Shown here: piece by piece, positions 32,717 to 43,492 of the stretch
Numbering within the stretch: position 1 is the stretch's first letter
How the letters are laid out: the number at the start of each line of letters is the position of its first letter
Source of the DNA: Chamaecyparis obtusa
Taxonomy: Eukaryota; Streptophyta; Pinopsida; Cupressales; Cupressaceae
NCBI GenBank assembly: GCA_027943335.1
Contig: BSBK01003256.1
Coordinates: forward strand, 496,001-560,000
Direction: 5' to 3'
DNA length: 64,000 nt
Notes under the pieces: model-generated
What the model saw: only the letters and a program-made list of their open reading frames with translations
Database searches by the model: none
Told to the model about the DNA's origin: nothing
Program-made: the position numbers and the translations under genes

Positions 32717-35085
32717 TGTTAGAATAACAATGTCCTAATCAATTGGGAGGGGGGGTGAATCAGTTGATGTCAATATAGAATACTTAAACTTTAACTTCAA
32801 AGTTAATGTTGAAAACAAACTACTAAAGTGAAAAGTAAATGCAACAACAGTACACATACACATGAACACCAAGATTTGTTCTCGAGGAAAACCCTATTAA
32901 GGGAAAAAACTCAATGGGGATGGTACCCACAAATATCTGCACTATGAGTATAATAACCTTGTTAAGAGTTTTGACCCTATTACAAGCTGAGTATTACAAT
33001 AGGAAGATCTTGGTTAAAGGATAAACCATGTTAGGAGCCTTTTACAATGTGATCCCTGCTAAGAAATTGACCTTGCTAGGAGTCCAACGCTGCTAGAGGA
33101 AATAACCATGTTAGGGGTGTACAATATATCAACCTGATTAAGCGATTTGAGATTTAAATCCACCCTCAAGTTCTCCATACCTCACAACTTGAAGACTGAG
33201 ATAATTTTATTTTGAAACTACTTCTAGTACTCAACCACTACTAAGAAAGCTCCACCTTGTAACCAAGTGCACAACTATTGTTCTTTAAATAATAACCAAT
33301 GTAGCCTCAAGCTCTCATCCACCTCTGCATATCGCATATGCAATACCATGTTGGAAATTTGGCTAATGTGGATGAATAGATGTTGTCATTATGGCAACAT
33401 ATGATCTCTATTAAGAGCGCAGAATCTAGAATGCAAGTATGGCAATTTGAAGGAAGAAATTGTCTAAGTATGGATACATCCTGACAGAGCACCCGATGAA
33501 GATTTAGTTGGTGACATCCACTAGAGAAATATTTTTGTTTGCATAGTTAACTGAAGCTTCTACAAAGTATGAGGATACCCCATCTCAGTGTGCATAAAGT
33601 TTGGAGTAGTACAGACGAAGTTATTCAAAGTTTACTGAAGATAGTTTTGCAGACATAACAGTTTTGGAGACAGTATTAGCGAAAGAGTTAAGTGATTATT
33701 TTTGCTTGTCAAAATAATGACTTAACATTATGAAGGGATGAAATCATAGATGTTTACTCTTGGATAAATATTTTGGAAGTTGACCATGTAAATTTATTAG
33801 CTTTAATAACTCATATATTAGGCATACTTGAAATGTAATGAAAAAGTAGTGTGATATGTAAAAAGAAAGAAAAGATAACTTGCGATAGTTGTATATTGTG
33901 ATAGCAGAAAATGATATTGATGTGAAGTTGTAAGCAGTACCATATTACAGTTAGAAACATTTTGTATTACCTGTTTGGGCAGTTAGCTCAGCTGGTGATC
34001 AGGTTTTGTAATCTAACTCCTAACAGGGTTAAGGCTTCTAACAAGGCCTAAAGTCCTTTAACCAGGACATATCTACTATATATTGTAAATTGACTCCTAA
34101 CAGGGTCCAATATCCCTAACAGGATACTTTTGATTAGTGATCTTTGTGGGTACCATCCCCACCGGGGTTTTCCCTTGGCCAGGGTTTCCTCGAGAACATA
34201 TCATGTGTTATGAGTTCTTTCTATTTACTGCTATGTTTGTTAATCAGCTTGATAATCATTGTATGCACTAAAGTAATTTTTTATATCCATAAGTGGGCAA
34301 AAGAAAAAGTTTGTGAAATACTGATTCACCCCCCCCTCTCAGTATTTCCTATTTCTAACACACCACACTATTTTCCAAGGATTTCAATCCTTATATACAA
34401 GTTACAACAATTAAATATGGGTCGGCCTAGATAGGAAAAATCCTATTTACAAAATGAAAATGGACCCATGTGAAGATGCATACGACACCTCTTACATTGT
34501 TACAACATAATAATTATATCAATTAATCATCTATATTCATAGATCAAGCTCGTTCATCAATTTACTTGAAATGTGTTCCAAGTCAGTCTCTGAATAGGTC
34601 TTCACCAATACACATGCCATAGTTGTTGTCACCTGTGCGATCATAATTCCATATATTCACAATAAGATCTCTAGCCAGTGTCCAACATGAACCTATGTTC
34701 ACACATCATAACTTAGACAACCATGAGTGCTATCCACAAATTTCTGCAATCAACTCAGTGAAGATCACAGTTTTTGTCTCTTGAGAGACAGTTACTAGTA
34801 AATCAGTCATAACTCTATCATATCAACTCATAAACATGTGTGATCACTGATGGTGACCCAAGACATCATGAAGAGTCTTCCTCTAATTTTTCACATGCTA
34901 ATTCTCTGTATGGAGTCTGTACAATTCTCTGCAACCTATCTGCAAGCTTCTGAACAACCAATAATTAACATATGTTGACATCAATGACAAAAATTGTCAT
35001 AAATGCAACCCATAATCACTGTAACATGCTTCAAACACTACTAGGATACTCCCCCATAGGACTATCATCAATAGTCATGCTAACA
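32717..35085 (-). repeat. TE-E 3' LTR (left copy), interrupted by S2
   Basis: Without the 1012-bp S2 insert this is about 1.36 kb and aligns with 39687-41036. The join is clear: CATATGCAATACCA before S2 and CACCACACTATTTTCC after it match CATATGCAACACCATGCTATTTTCC in the other LTR. Confidence 0.9.
33349..34360 (+). mobile_element. S2: solo Copia-type LTR inside the TE-E LTR
   Basis: 1012 bp from TGTTGGAAATTTGGC to TATTTCTAACA, with TSD copies TACCA (33344-33348) and CACCA (34361-34365). It is opposite in orientation to TE-E. It carries the CCTAACAGG-type array (about 34013-34130), the GTGGGTACCATCCCCACC block (34147-34164) and a perfect 10-bp terminal hairpin. It is related to S1 and to the LTR of TE-G. 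Confidence 0.9.
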
Positions 35086-35325
35086 ATCTCCCCCTTTGGC
35101 ATTGATGGCAACATAGATAAAAAAATATCTAAGTTCCATAAGAACCAAACATGCCTCTACTACATTTGTTACTCCCATGCATCAACATCTTTTCAAATAC
35201 TCTTCATCAATCATCAAATCCTCTTCATCAATCAGTATGGATATTTTTGAACATTTCTCCCCAAGGGATGATCCTCTCGTGTTTTTTTTTTCATGTATTA
35301 TTCTCTCCCCCATTGACATCAATGT
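35086..35325 (-). other. TE-E polypurine tracts (proximal and distal)
   Basis: Minus-strand AATGCCAAAGGGGGAGAT abuts the 3' LTR (plus 35086-35103). A second tract, ATTGATGTCAATGGGGGAGAG in sense, lies at plus 35301-35320. Both are preceded by the CAT/ATG palindrome seen in the other Copia elements. Confidence 0.7.
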
Positions 35326-35468
35326 CAAAGGTGTCATTATGTCTCCAAAATTCCTTAGCAACTCAACTCAAATATAGATACTCCCCCATAGGAAAAACAT
35401 CAAGCATTTAGTCTAGATTATGAAATAGTGCTCTGATATTTTTGGACTAATTCAATTTCTACATTAAT

Positions 35469-36900
35469 CTATTCAAGAGTAGGTAGGGGCATGACCCCTA
35501 ACATACCTCTCAAATAATCAAATGTATCCTTCAGTAGAGGTTTTGTAAAAATTTATGCTATTTTCTCCTTTGTATTCACATATTCTAACTTCACTTCTTT
35601 CTCTGCTACCTTCTCTCTTAGGAAATGATATTTTATTGCTATATGTTTTGTCTTCAAATGCATAACATGATTCTTTGACATATTTACAGTGCTAGTATTG
35701 TCATAATGGATAGTAACTGAATCTTCAAGACATACTCCAATGTCTTTCAACATTTTCTTCATCCATATGATCTTTGTACAATTGCTTGCTACTACAACAT
35801 ACTTTGATTCTGCTGTAGATAGAGCAATGCAGTCTTGCTTCTTGCTAAGCCAAGAAATTAATCTTTTTCCAAGGAAGAATGCTCCTCCACTTGTCCTCTT
35901 TCTATCATCTACATTTCTTGCCCAATAAACATCATTGAAAGCATGAAATGTAAAGTCCTTTGATCTATCATACCATAGACCAAACTCAATTGTTCCCTTT
36001 AGATATTTAAATATCCTTTTTACTACCATAAGGTAAGATTCTTTAGGATCTGCTTGAAATCTTGCAACAATTCCAACTACATTAGCAATATCGGGTCTAG
36101 TATGTGTTAGATATTGAAGACCTCCAAAAATTGATCTATACCTTGTTTGTGGTACATTCTTTTCTTCATCTTCTAAGGATAGCTTAGTCCTAGTTACCAT
36201 AGGAGTTCCAACATGTTTACTATCATCCATGGAAAATTTTTTCCATAGCTCTTTAAGATATTTGGTCTAAGATATGAATATCCTTTCTTTACTTTGACTG
36301 ATCTGCAATCCAAGGCAAAATCTCATCTCCCCAATCATAAAAATTCCAAATTCACTTTTTATCTCATCTGCAAACTTGTTACTCATTTCATCATTTCCAC
36401 CAAAGATAATATCATCAACAAAAACTTCAACAATCAAGATACCTTCTTCATTAATTCTTAAGTACAAATTGCTGTCAGCATTACCTTTCTTGAATCCCAA
36501 ATGAACTAGATACTTATCCAATCTTTCATACCAAGCTCTTGGTGCTTGTTTCAGTCCATACAAGCCTTCTTCAATCTACAAACTAGATCTTCATTTCTCG
36601 ATAAAGGAAATCCATCAGGTTTCTCAATGTATACTTCTTCTTCCAAGTCTCCATTAAGGAAAGCTAATTTCAAATCCATCTAATATACTTTGAAATCCTT
36701 ATGAGCAACATAAGCTATAAATAATTGTACTACCTCAATCCTAGTAATGGGTGAAAAGGTTTCCTCAAAATCAATTCCTTCTTGTTGTGAATACCCTTTA
36801 CATACTAGTATGGCTTTGTTTCTAACAACAATTCCTTCTTCATTCATCTTGTTTCTGAATATCCACTTAGTACCAATCACATTTTTGTCTTTAGGCCTTG
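35469..36900 (-). pseudogene. TE-E reverse transcriptase and RNase H
   Basis: RT starts with [15 protein letters not shown] (about 36835-36880) and [14 protein letters not shown] one-base loss near 36565 shifts frame at the KALYGLKQAPRAW block. Catalytic FVDDIIFGG lies at 36411-36422. RNase H has TRPDIANVVGIVARFQADP (about 36060-36110), WLSKKQDCIALSTAESKY, HYDNTSTVNMSKNHVMHLKT (about 35640-35700) and ends FTKPLLKDTFDYLRGMLGV with a natural-looking TAG at 35469-35471. An earlier TAA after KEKIA (35553) truncates it. Confidence 0.9.
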
Positions 36901-38480
36901 GAACAAATTCCCAAGTGTTGTTCTTCTAAATTTTCTCTTGGTATTCCTTCATGGCTTTGATCCATGATTAATCTCTACATGCCTCATCTGTGGACTATGG
37001 TTCTACTTGCAAGATCAATAAAATGACATTTGTAGTTTGTGACCTCTGTTCTCTATTTTGTAATCTTGTTTTAGTTCCCTTACTACTGACACCAATGATC
37101 TAATCCTTAGGATGATTTATCATAACATATTTTGGTGTGGTTTGTTCCCTCAACTCCACACTTATACCATGTCCATTATCAAAACATCTTGAGATGCTTC
37201 ATTCCTTTCATTCAAATTACCATTCTCTCTTGTCTGCATATTGTCCTGATTTGTATTTTTATTATCAAATGAAATCTCATAGGGTTTAAAGTCACAATAC
37301 CTTTCTCTAACTTGAAATTTTTCATCCACTCTCACATTAGCACTTTCAATCAGTTTCCCAGTATAGATTGTAACATCTATAAGCTTTACTTCTAGTAGAG
37401 TAGCCAAGGAATATACCTTCATCACTTCTAGCATCAAATTTTCCTATGCATTCATCTCTCTTAATGTATCATTTACTTCCAAAGATTCTAAAATAACTAA
37501 CAGTAGGTGTCTTACTATACCATAGCTCAAATGGTGTCTTGTATGTACCTTCTTTGATTTGTACTCTATTTATTGTGTATACTATTGTATTGACTGCTTC
37601 TCTCCAATGCATATGTGGAACTTTTCCTTCTATCAACATGGTTCTTTCCACGTCAAGAACTATTATGTTTCTTCTTTCAGCAACTCCATCTTGTTGCAAT
37701 GTCCTAGGTGTAGAAGTATACCTCATAACACCATGATTCTCACAAAAGGTATTGAATTCATGTGAAGTGAACTCTCCACCTTTGTCTGATCTTAAACACT
37801 TTATCTTCAGGCCTATCTCATTCTCAATTTTTTCTTTATAAAACTTGAAAGTCTCAAATGCTTCTGATTTTTCTCTAAGAAATCCAACCCACATCATTCT
37901 AGAGTAATCATCAGTGAACCTAATAAAATACCTATCTCCAAAGTATGACCTGGTCTGAGTAGGTCCACAAAGATCTATATGAATCAACTCCATCTTTCCA
38001 TTTGTTGAATATCCTTTTCTTTCAAAACTGCTTCATGTCCGCTTTCCAAAAACACATTCTTTACATGTAGTGTTAGCAGGTGTCATGATCTTTGGTAGAT
38101 CTTTGATAGCATTAGTGTTAGATTCTTTGACCATGTTATCAAAACTGATATGACAAAACCTTTTATGCCATAACCAACTGTCATCAATCTTTGCAACAAA
38201 ACAACTGACCTCAGTAGAGTTCAATTGAAATATATTACCTTTGGTCTTAGTACTAGATGTGATCAATTTCCCACTAGCCCCTCTAATAGAGTAATGACCA
38301 TCTTTGAATTCCAAATGATAACCCTTATCCACAAGTTGTCCAACACTCAACAAGTTATGTTTTAAGCCATCCCCAAATAGTACATCATCAGTATTAGTCT
38401 TTCCATCTAAAGTAATTGATCCTTTACCAATAATCATTCTAGGAGTATTATCACCAAACCTTATAGTTTCACCATCAAAC
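36901..38480 (-). pseudogene. TE-E integrase with GAG-pre-integrase region
   Basis: The pre-integrase part has LKHNLLSVGQLVDKGYHLEF (about 38320-38380) and the zinc finger WLWHKRFCHISFDNM with CKECVFG. The core has HIDLCGP (about 37970), LRSDKGGEF (about 37775) and DGVAERRN (about 37675), so all three DDE residues are present. It continues with GTYKTPFELWYSKTPTVSYF. A shift near 37370 moves the end of the domain to another frame. Confidence 0.88.
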
Positions 38481-38698
38481 TTCTTTAGCTAAATGAATCT
38501 ATCTTTATCACCAGTCATATGAAGTGAACATCCACTATTAATTATCCAATCATTTTTCCTATCAACATGAGAAACTAAGGATTTTTCTTCATAGAAAGGA
38601 TCCTCTTTTTTAAGAGCAAAAAACCCCAACACATCATTGAATTCATCATCTAAATCTTCAGATCCATCACTAGCACAATAGCATTCCTTATCATTCTT
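38481..38698 (-). pseudogene. TE-E protease with mutated catalytic Asp
   Basis: The signature reads WIINSGCSLHMTGD (about 38510-38552), where Copia proteases have WIIDSGC. GAT has become AAT, so the catalytic residue is lost. A TAG stop lies shortly after, near 38490. Confidence 0.85.
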
Positions 38699-39625
38699 TT
38701 ATTTCTCATATTTAGGCCTATGCTTAGGTATTCTAGTTGGACATCTAGATGCAAAATGACCAGCCTTATTGTAGTTAAAATATTTCAAAGGTAATTTTCC
38801 TTCAAACTTACCTTTGCCTTTCATTTCTCTCCTGGTGATCAGGGCCATGATCTTCTCATCCACTTGATTGTCTAGCCTTTGAATCTCCTCCCATTCTTTA
38901 ACATATTCTCCAAGATCTTCATTGTGCTTGTTCACTCTGCTAGATCCAACACCAATAGATCCAGTTCTATGAACAATAGCTTTAAATGTTGTCTCTACCT
39001 TAGGTAGTGCATCCTTTAACTTTGCGGTCTCAAATGTAGTCAGCTTAGCCACTAACATTTCTTTGGTGAAATCTTTCAATTGTGGAATAGTCTCCTCCAG
39101 TGCAAGAACTTTAGGTTTGTAGGCAGGAGTCACAAATCTCAAATTTTTTTCTATGACTTCATCTTTTGTATAAGTACCTCCATTATTTCTGATTCAAACC
39201 ACACATTTAGATACTCTCTAAAAATACATCCTTATTGTTTCATCATCCTTCATTTGTACTATCTCCATCTTTTTTCTCTAATTCTATAACTTTTCTCACT
39301 TAGTGTATTCATTTTCTTCATAAAGTGCAATTATTCTTTTTCAAATCTCACTTGTTTTCATTAGATCTCTTACCTATGTAAATTCACAATTAGATAATGC
39401 ATTAACCAAGGCTTCCTTTGCAACAACATTACACACAAACCTTTTCCTTTCTTCTTCAGTAGTAGTAAGTATCTCAAGGTCTTCCTCCTTTATGATAGGC
39501 AAATCTTTCCAAGTAATGAGCCAGTATTCTAGTCCCATGCACATCAAATGATTCTTCATCTTTTCCTTCCATGTGTCAAAATTGTCTAGATGAAACTTAG
39601 GACTCTCCTTTCTAAATAAGGCCAT
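38699..39625 (-). pseudogene. TE-E gag
   Basis: ATG 39623-39625 opens with MALFRKESPKFHLDNFDTWK, a Copia gag N-terminus, to CEFT and a stop at 39374. After several stops the frame resumes with LRFVTPAYKPKVLALEE (about 39090-39140), part of the gag C-terminal fold. The zinc knuckle reads YFNYNKAGHFASRC (about 38740-38781): both of the first two Cys are Tyr. Confidence 0.88.
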
Positions 39626-39672
39626 CCTGATCTTTACCTCAAGCTGTTAAGCTTCCTAACTAAGGACCAAAA

Positions 39673-39684
39673 GCTCTGATACCA
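39673..39684 (-). other. TE-E primer-binding site (tRNA-iMet)
   Basis: The minus strand reads TGGTATCAGAGC, a full match, two bases inside the 5' LTR. Confidence 0.92.
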
Positions 39685-39686
39685 AT

Positions 39687-41036
39687 GGTTAGAATATCAA
39701 TGTCCCAATCAACTGAGAGGGGGGGTGAATCAGTTGATGACAATATAGAATACTTTAACTTTAACTTCAAACTTAATGTTGAAAACAAAATATTGAACTA
39801 AAAAGTAAATACAACAATAATGCACATACACATGAACACCAAGATTTTTTCTTGAGGAAAACTCTGTTAAGGAAAAAAATCTGGTGGGGATGGTACCCAC
39901 AAATATCTACACTATGAGTATGATAACCTTGTTAAGAGTCATAATCCTGTTAGGAGCTGAGTATTACAATAGGCAGGTTATAGTTAAAGGAAATACCCTG
40001 TTAGGATCCTTTTACAATGTGATCCCTGCTGAGGAATCGACACTGCTAGGAGTCCAACCCTGCTAGAGGTAATAACCTTGTTAGAGGTGTATAATATATC
40101 AACCTAATCAAGAGATTTCAGAGTTAAAGCCACCCTCAGGTTCTCCAAACCTCACAACTTCAAGATTGAGATCATTATGTTCTAAAACTACTTCTAGTAC
40201 TCAACCATTGCCAAGAAAACTCCACTTTGTGCCCAAGTGCACAACTACTATTCTTCAAATAGTAACCAATGCAGCCTCAAGCTCACATCCACCTATACAT
40301 ATCACATATGCAACACCATGCTATTTTCCAAGGATTTCAATCCTTATATACAAGTTACAACAATTAAATCTAGGTTGTCTTATATAGGATAAATCCTATT
40401 TAAAAAATACAAATGGACCCATGTGAAGATGCATACAAAACCTCTTACAATGTTACAACATAATAATTACATCAATTAATCATTGAGATTTGTAGATCAA
40501 GCTTGCTCATCAATTTACTTGAAATGTGTTCCAAGTCGGCCTCCAAATAGGTCTTCACCAATACACACGCCATAACAGTCATCACCTATACAATCAAAAT
40601 TCCATATGATCACAATAAGCTCTCCATCCAGTGTCCAACATGAACCTATGTTTGCACATCATAACTTAGACAACCATGAGTGTTATCCATAAAGTTTTGC
40701 AATCAACTCTATGAAGAATATAATTTATGTCTCTTGAGAGAGAGTTACCAGTAACTCAGTCATAACTCTATCATATCATATCATAAACATGTGTGATCAC
40801 AGATGGTGACCCAAGACATCATGAAGAGTTTTCTTCTAAGTTTTTACATGCTTATTCTCTGTGGAGTCTGTATAATTCTCTGCAACCTGTTTGCAAGCTT
40901 TTGAACAACCAGTCATTAACATATGTTGACATCAGTGAAAAACATTGTCATGAATGCAACCCATAATCACTATAACATGCTTCCAACACTACTAGGATAC
41001 TCCCCCATAGGAATATCATCAACATTCATGCTAACA
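39687..41036 (-). repeat. TE-E 5' LTR (right copy)
   Basis: 1350 bp. Its first base has changed (GGTTAG for TGTTAG). The terminal hairpin has perfect 9-bp arms ATCAACTGA (39708-39716) and TCAGTTGAT (39730-39738). Confidence 0.92.
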
Positions 41037-41186
41037 CAACCAAGTGAAAAGACTCCAATAAACATTGATGAAATCCAAGAACAAATGAATAAGACTCTGA
41101 GAAGAAAGTTAGAAGATGATGGAATAGGATTGGGAACTAGTGATGGCACCACATCCTCTAGATTGGGTGCACCTATCTTCACTTAA

Positions 41187-41672
41187 TTGGTCAAGGTATG
41201 AATAGGAGCTAATAACCAAAAGATTATCTTAAATTGGTTCCTAGATTTAGTACAAATATCCATATCATCATATTGGATGCATTTGGATAATATCTATGAT
41301 GATGTGATTTCATATGTTGATCGGTGAAGAGTTTGAGTTATTTTGTTGCATTTGGTGAAGTAAAGTATAGTTTGGTTAAATGGTAAAATAAAGTTAGATA
41401 AGGAAGTGTTAAATGCATTTATAGCCATTGGAAGCCCTATCCTAAAGTAAAATCTATAAATAGAGGGTGAGATACATTATTTTTACTTTACATTCTTGCT
41501 AGCACACTTGACCAGTAATAGCTTATACAAGATCAAAGAGCTATTTTCGAGCAGTCAATCGAACATCTGCAAGAACATCTGAGGTATTTTTAGAGTTCAT
41601 CAAGCTGAATTAAGAGATTTTATTGCTATTTTATTTGAACCCTAGAATTTTTTGAGATATTTTTGAAGATCA
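41187..41672 (+). promoter_or_regulatory. Leader with TATA box upstream of the unknown ORF
   Basis: TATAAATAGAGG at 41456-41467 is a strong plant TATA box. About 215 bp of leader with no obvious ORF lead to ATG 41673. The layout resembles U3/R/U5 plus leader of a retroelement or a gene promoter; no LTR end is recognised. Confidence 0.5.
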
Positions 41673-42121
41673 ATGGCACTAAAATTGCAAAAACTAGTCA
41701 TTATTGAGAAGATTGACTTAGTCAATCTAAAGTACAAACTTCCACCCACCGTTTCTAAATAAATTGATAAAATCAGATCCCTATCTCTAATCCTCCTAAG
41801 ATTCATTTTGATTGAAGACGTTCACACCTTCATTCATTGTAAGATCAAGGATATATGTCAAGATGAGATTGATACATCTTACAAGAAGTTGTGTGTTAAT
41901 AGTAATTTGAAAAATTATTACATAGACCTACAAACAAAGGGTCTGGTTCATGCAATGCATGTATCGATGATATTCAAAAAAAAATGGATAAGAGTTGTAT
42001 TGAGTAGAGTTCATGACATGTTTATGTGGCTTGATGGGCTAGTAAAGATAACTAAGGATGATCTACATATTGTTACTAGACTTTCAGTCGGTGATAGACC
42101 GAGGGCCTACAAACAGATAAC
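41673..42121 (+). pseudogene. Unknown ORF truncated by TE-F
   Basis: ATG 41673 opens a frame of about 150 codons, broken by one TAA near 41758, that stops being collinear where TE-F starts. It has IEDVHTFIHCKIKDICQDEI, a KKKWIRVVLSRVHDMFMW stretch and WLDGLVKITKDDLHIVTRL (about 42024-42080). The W..L...I....LH..T.L pattern faintly recalls the plant mobile domain found in some plant transposable elements. That is a weak resemblance and I do not assign a function. The remainder would lie beyond the right edge of the window. Confidence 0.5.
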
Positions 42122-42973
42122 TGAAAGTCCACCAAGATAACTGAGAAGGGGGGTGAATCAATTCTCTGATAAAAACAACTTTTATTAACCTTATTATATC
42201 TAAAACATGTAATCAACATAAACATCAACCATAGAAAGATAATCATACACAATGACACCAAATTTGTTAACTAGGGAACCTCTTGATTAGAGAGTAGAGC
42301 CCGATGGGGATGGTACCCAAAAAAGATGTACTAATATGAAAATTCCTTGTAAGAGGATAGAATCTATTAGGATTCTTATGAAATACATTCAGTACATATT
42401 AGTCCCTCTTAGGAGACTTTGAATCCCTGTGAGGAGATTCTAACCCTGTTAGGAGTTAAGGAAGACATAAGGACGCATTGTCCAAACAACTTCAAGGGAA
42501 AGTTCATTGAACACACTATCCAACTGATCTCTGTATTATCTGATCAGAATAATATGAAAGAATTACTGATCTCAGCAACTTACTTCTCCTTTCTAACTAT
42601 GCCAAAACCACACTAAATGCTTCACCATATCTCACTACCAGATCTTCTCACTGCACATCATACATCAATCACTGTTTCACTTTCACATCATATAATTCTC
42701 ATATCAATCACATATAATTAAGGAAAAAAATCCTTCCTTTATACCGTGCATAATATGTCATAATTGAGTCGGATAATTAGGCTTAACCAATTACAAAATA
42801 TACAACATTACATGTTACATAATATTTCCATAATCACATAAAACTATCAGATCATAAACTTAATAAATTATCACACATGCAACCTCTGACTATACTAAAT
42901 CATCCAAGTCACCTCCACAATGTCTTTAACCTCTATATAATTTTTCTTGGTTAGATTCTATCCTTGTTAGGAG

Positions 42974-43437
42974 ATATAATTTGAAGGTTTTTGTATTCTA
43001 CCTTTTGTATTAGAGATTATCATTGTATATTGCATGTTTGGATAGTGAGCTCATCTTGCATACATTCATGTTTTTTAATACCAACTCTTCATAGGTTTGA
43101 GGCTTCTAACAAGGTCTAAAGTCCTTTAACCAGGACATATACACTATACAGATGTAATAGACTCCTAACATGGTCAATATCTTTAACCAAATACTTTTGA
43201 TTAGTGGATCATTTATGGGTATCATCCCCACCGCGGTTTTCCCTTGGCCAGGGTTTCCTTGATAAAAATTATGGTTTTATGAATTCTTTCATTGTATGGT
43301 TGTGCTTATTATTCAATTTATTTAGTTTAGTTTCTTATGCAAGCTATAAGTTAATTTCATATATCCATAAGTGGGCAAAAGTAAAAGTTTGTGAAATACC
43401 GATTCACTCCCCCTCTCAATATTTCCTATTTCTAAAA
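42974..43437 (+). repeat. TE-G 5' LTR, truncated
   Basis: Homology to the 3' LTR begins around AAGGTTTTTGTATTCTACC and runs to TTTCTAAAA. The terminal hairpin is decayed here (GAAATACCGA with TCAATATTTC). Confidence 0.82.
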
Positions 43438-43439
43438 AT

Positions 43440-43453
43440 TGGTATCATAGGTG
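43440..43453 (+). other. TE-G primer-binding site
   Basis: TGGTATCATAGGTG, two bases after the LTR, is a decayed form of the tRNA-iMet site TGGTATCAGAGC. Confidence 0.75.
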
Positions 43454-43492
43454 TAGAAATTATCAAAGTAAAGAGTTGAAAACACAATAAAA

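Larger units (their letters stand above)
32717..41036 (-). mobile_element. TE-E: Ty1/Copia retrotransposon
   Basis: LTRs 32717-35085 (holding S2) and 39687-41036 start TGTTAGAATA/GGTTAGAATA and end CATGCTAACA on the plus strand. TSD copies are CAACT (32712-32716) and CAACC (41037-41041), one mismatch. On the minus strand it has an iMet primer site, gag, protease, integrase, RT, RNase H and a polypurine tract. Gag to RT is one frame, a one-base loss near 36565 shifts the rest, and a further shift lies near 37370. Its gag start (MALFRKESPKF) is close to TE-F's (MASHFRKESPKF), so the two are related families. Confidence 0.93.
32610..41186 (+). pseudogene. Small zinc-knuckle ORF, split by TE-E
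   Basis: A frame from ATG 32610 to 32716 continues at 41042 to a TAA at 41184-41186 when TE-E and one TSD copy are left out. The first part holds CFHYHRFGHLAKDC, a CCHC knuckle whose second Cys is Tyr. The second part (IDEIQEQMNKTLRRKLEDD, about 41061-41120) is charged and helix-prone and ends with a Gly/Ser/Thr-rich tail. It looks like the 3' end of a gag-type gene. The parent element is not identified, and the upstream 115-bp repeats may belong to it. In-frame continuity across 8.3 kb supports the reconstruction. Confidence 0.6.
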
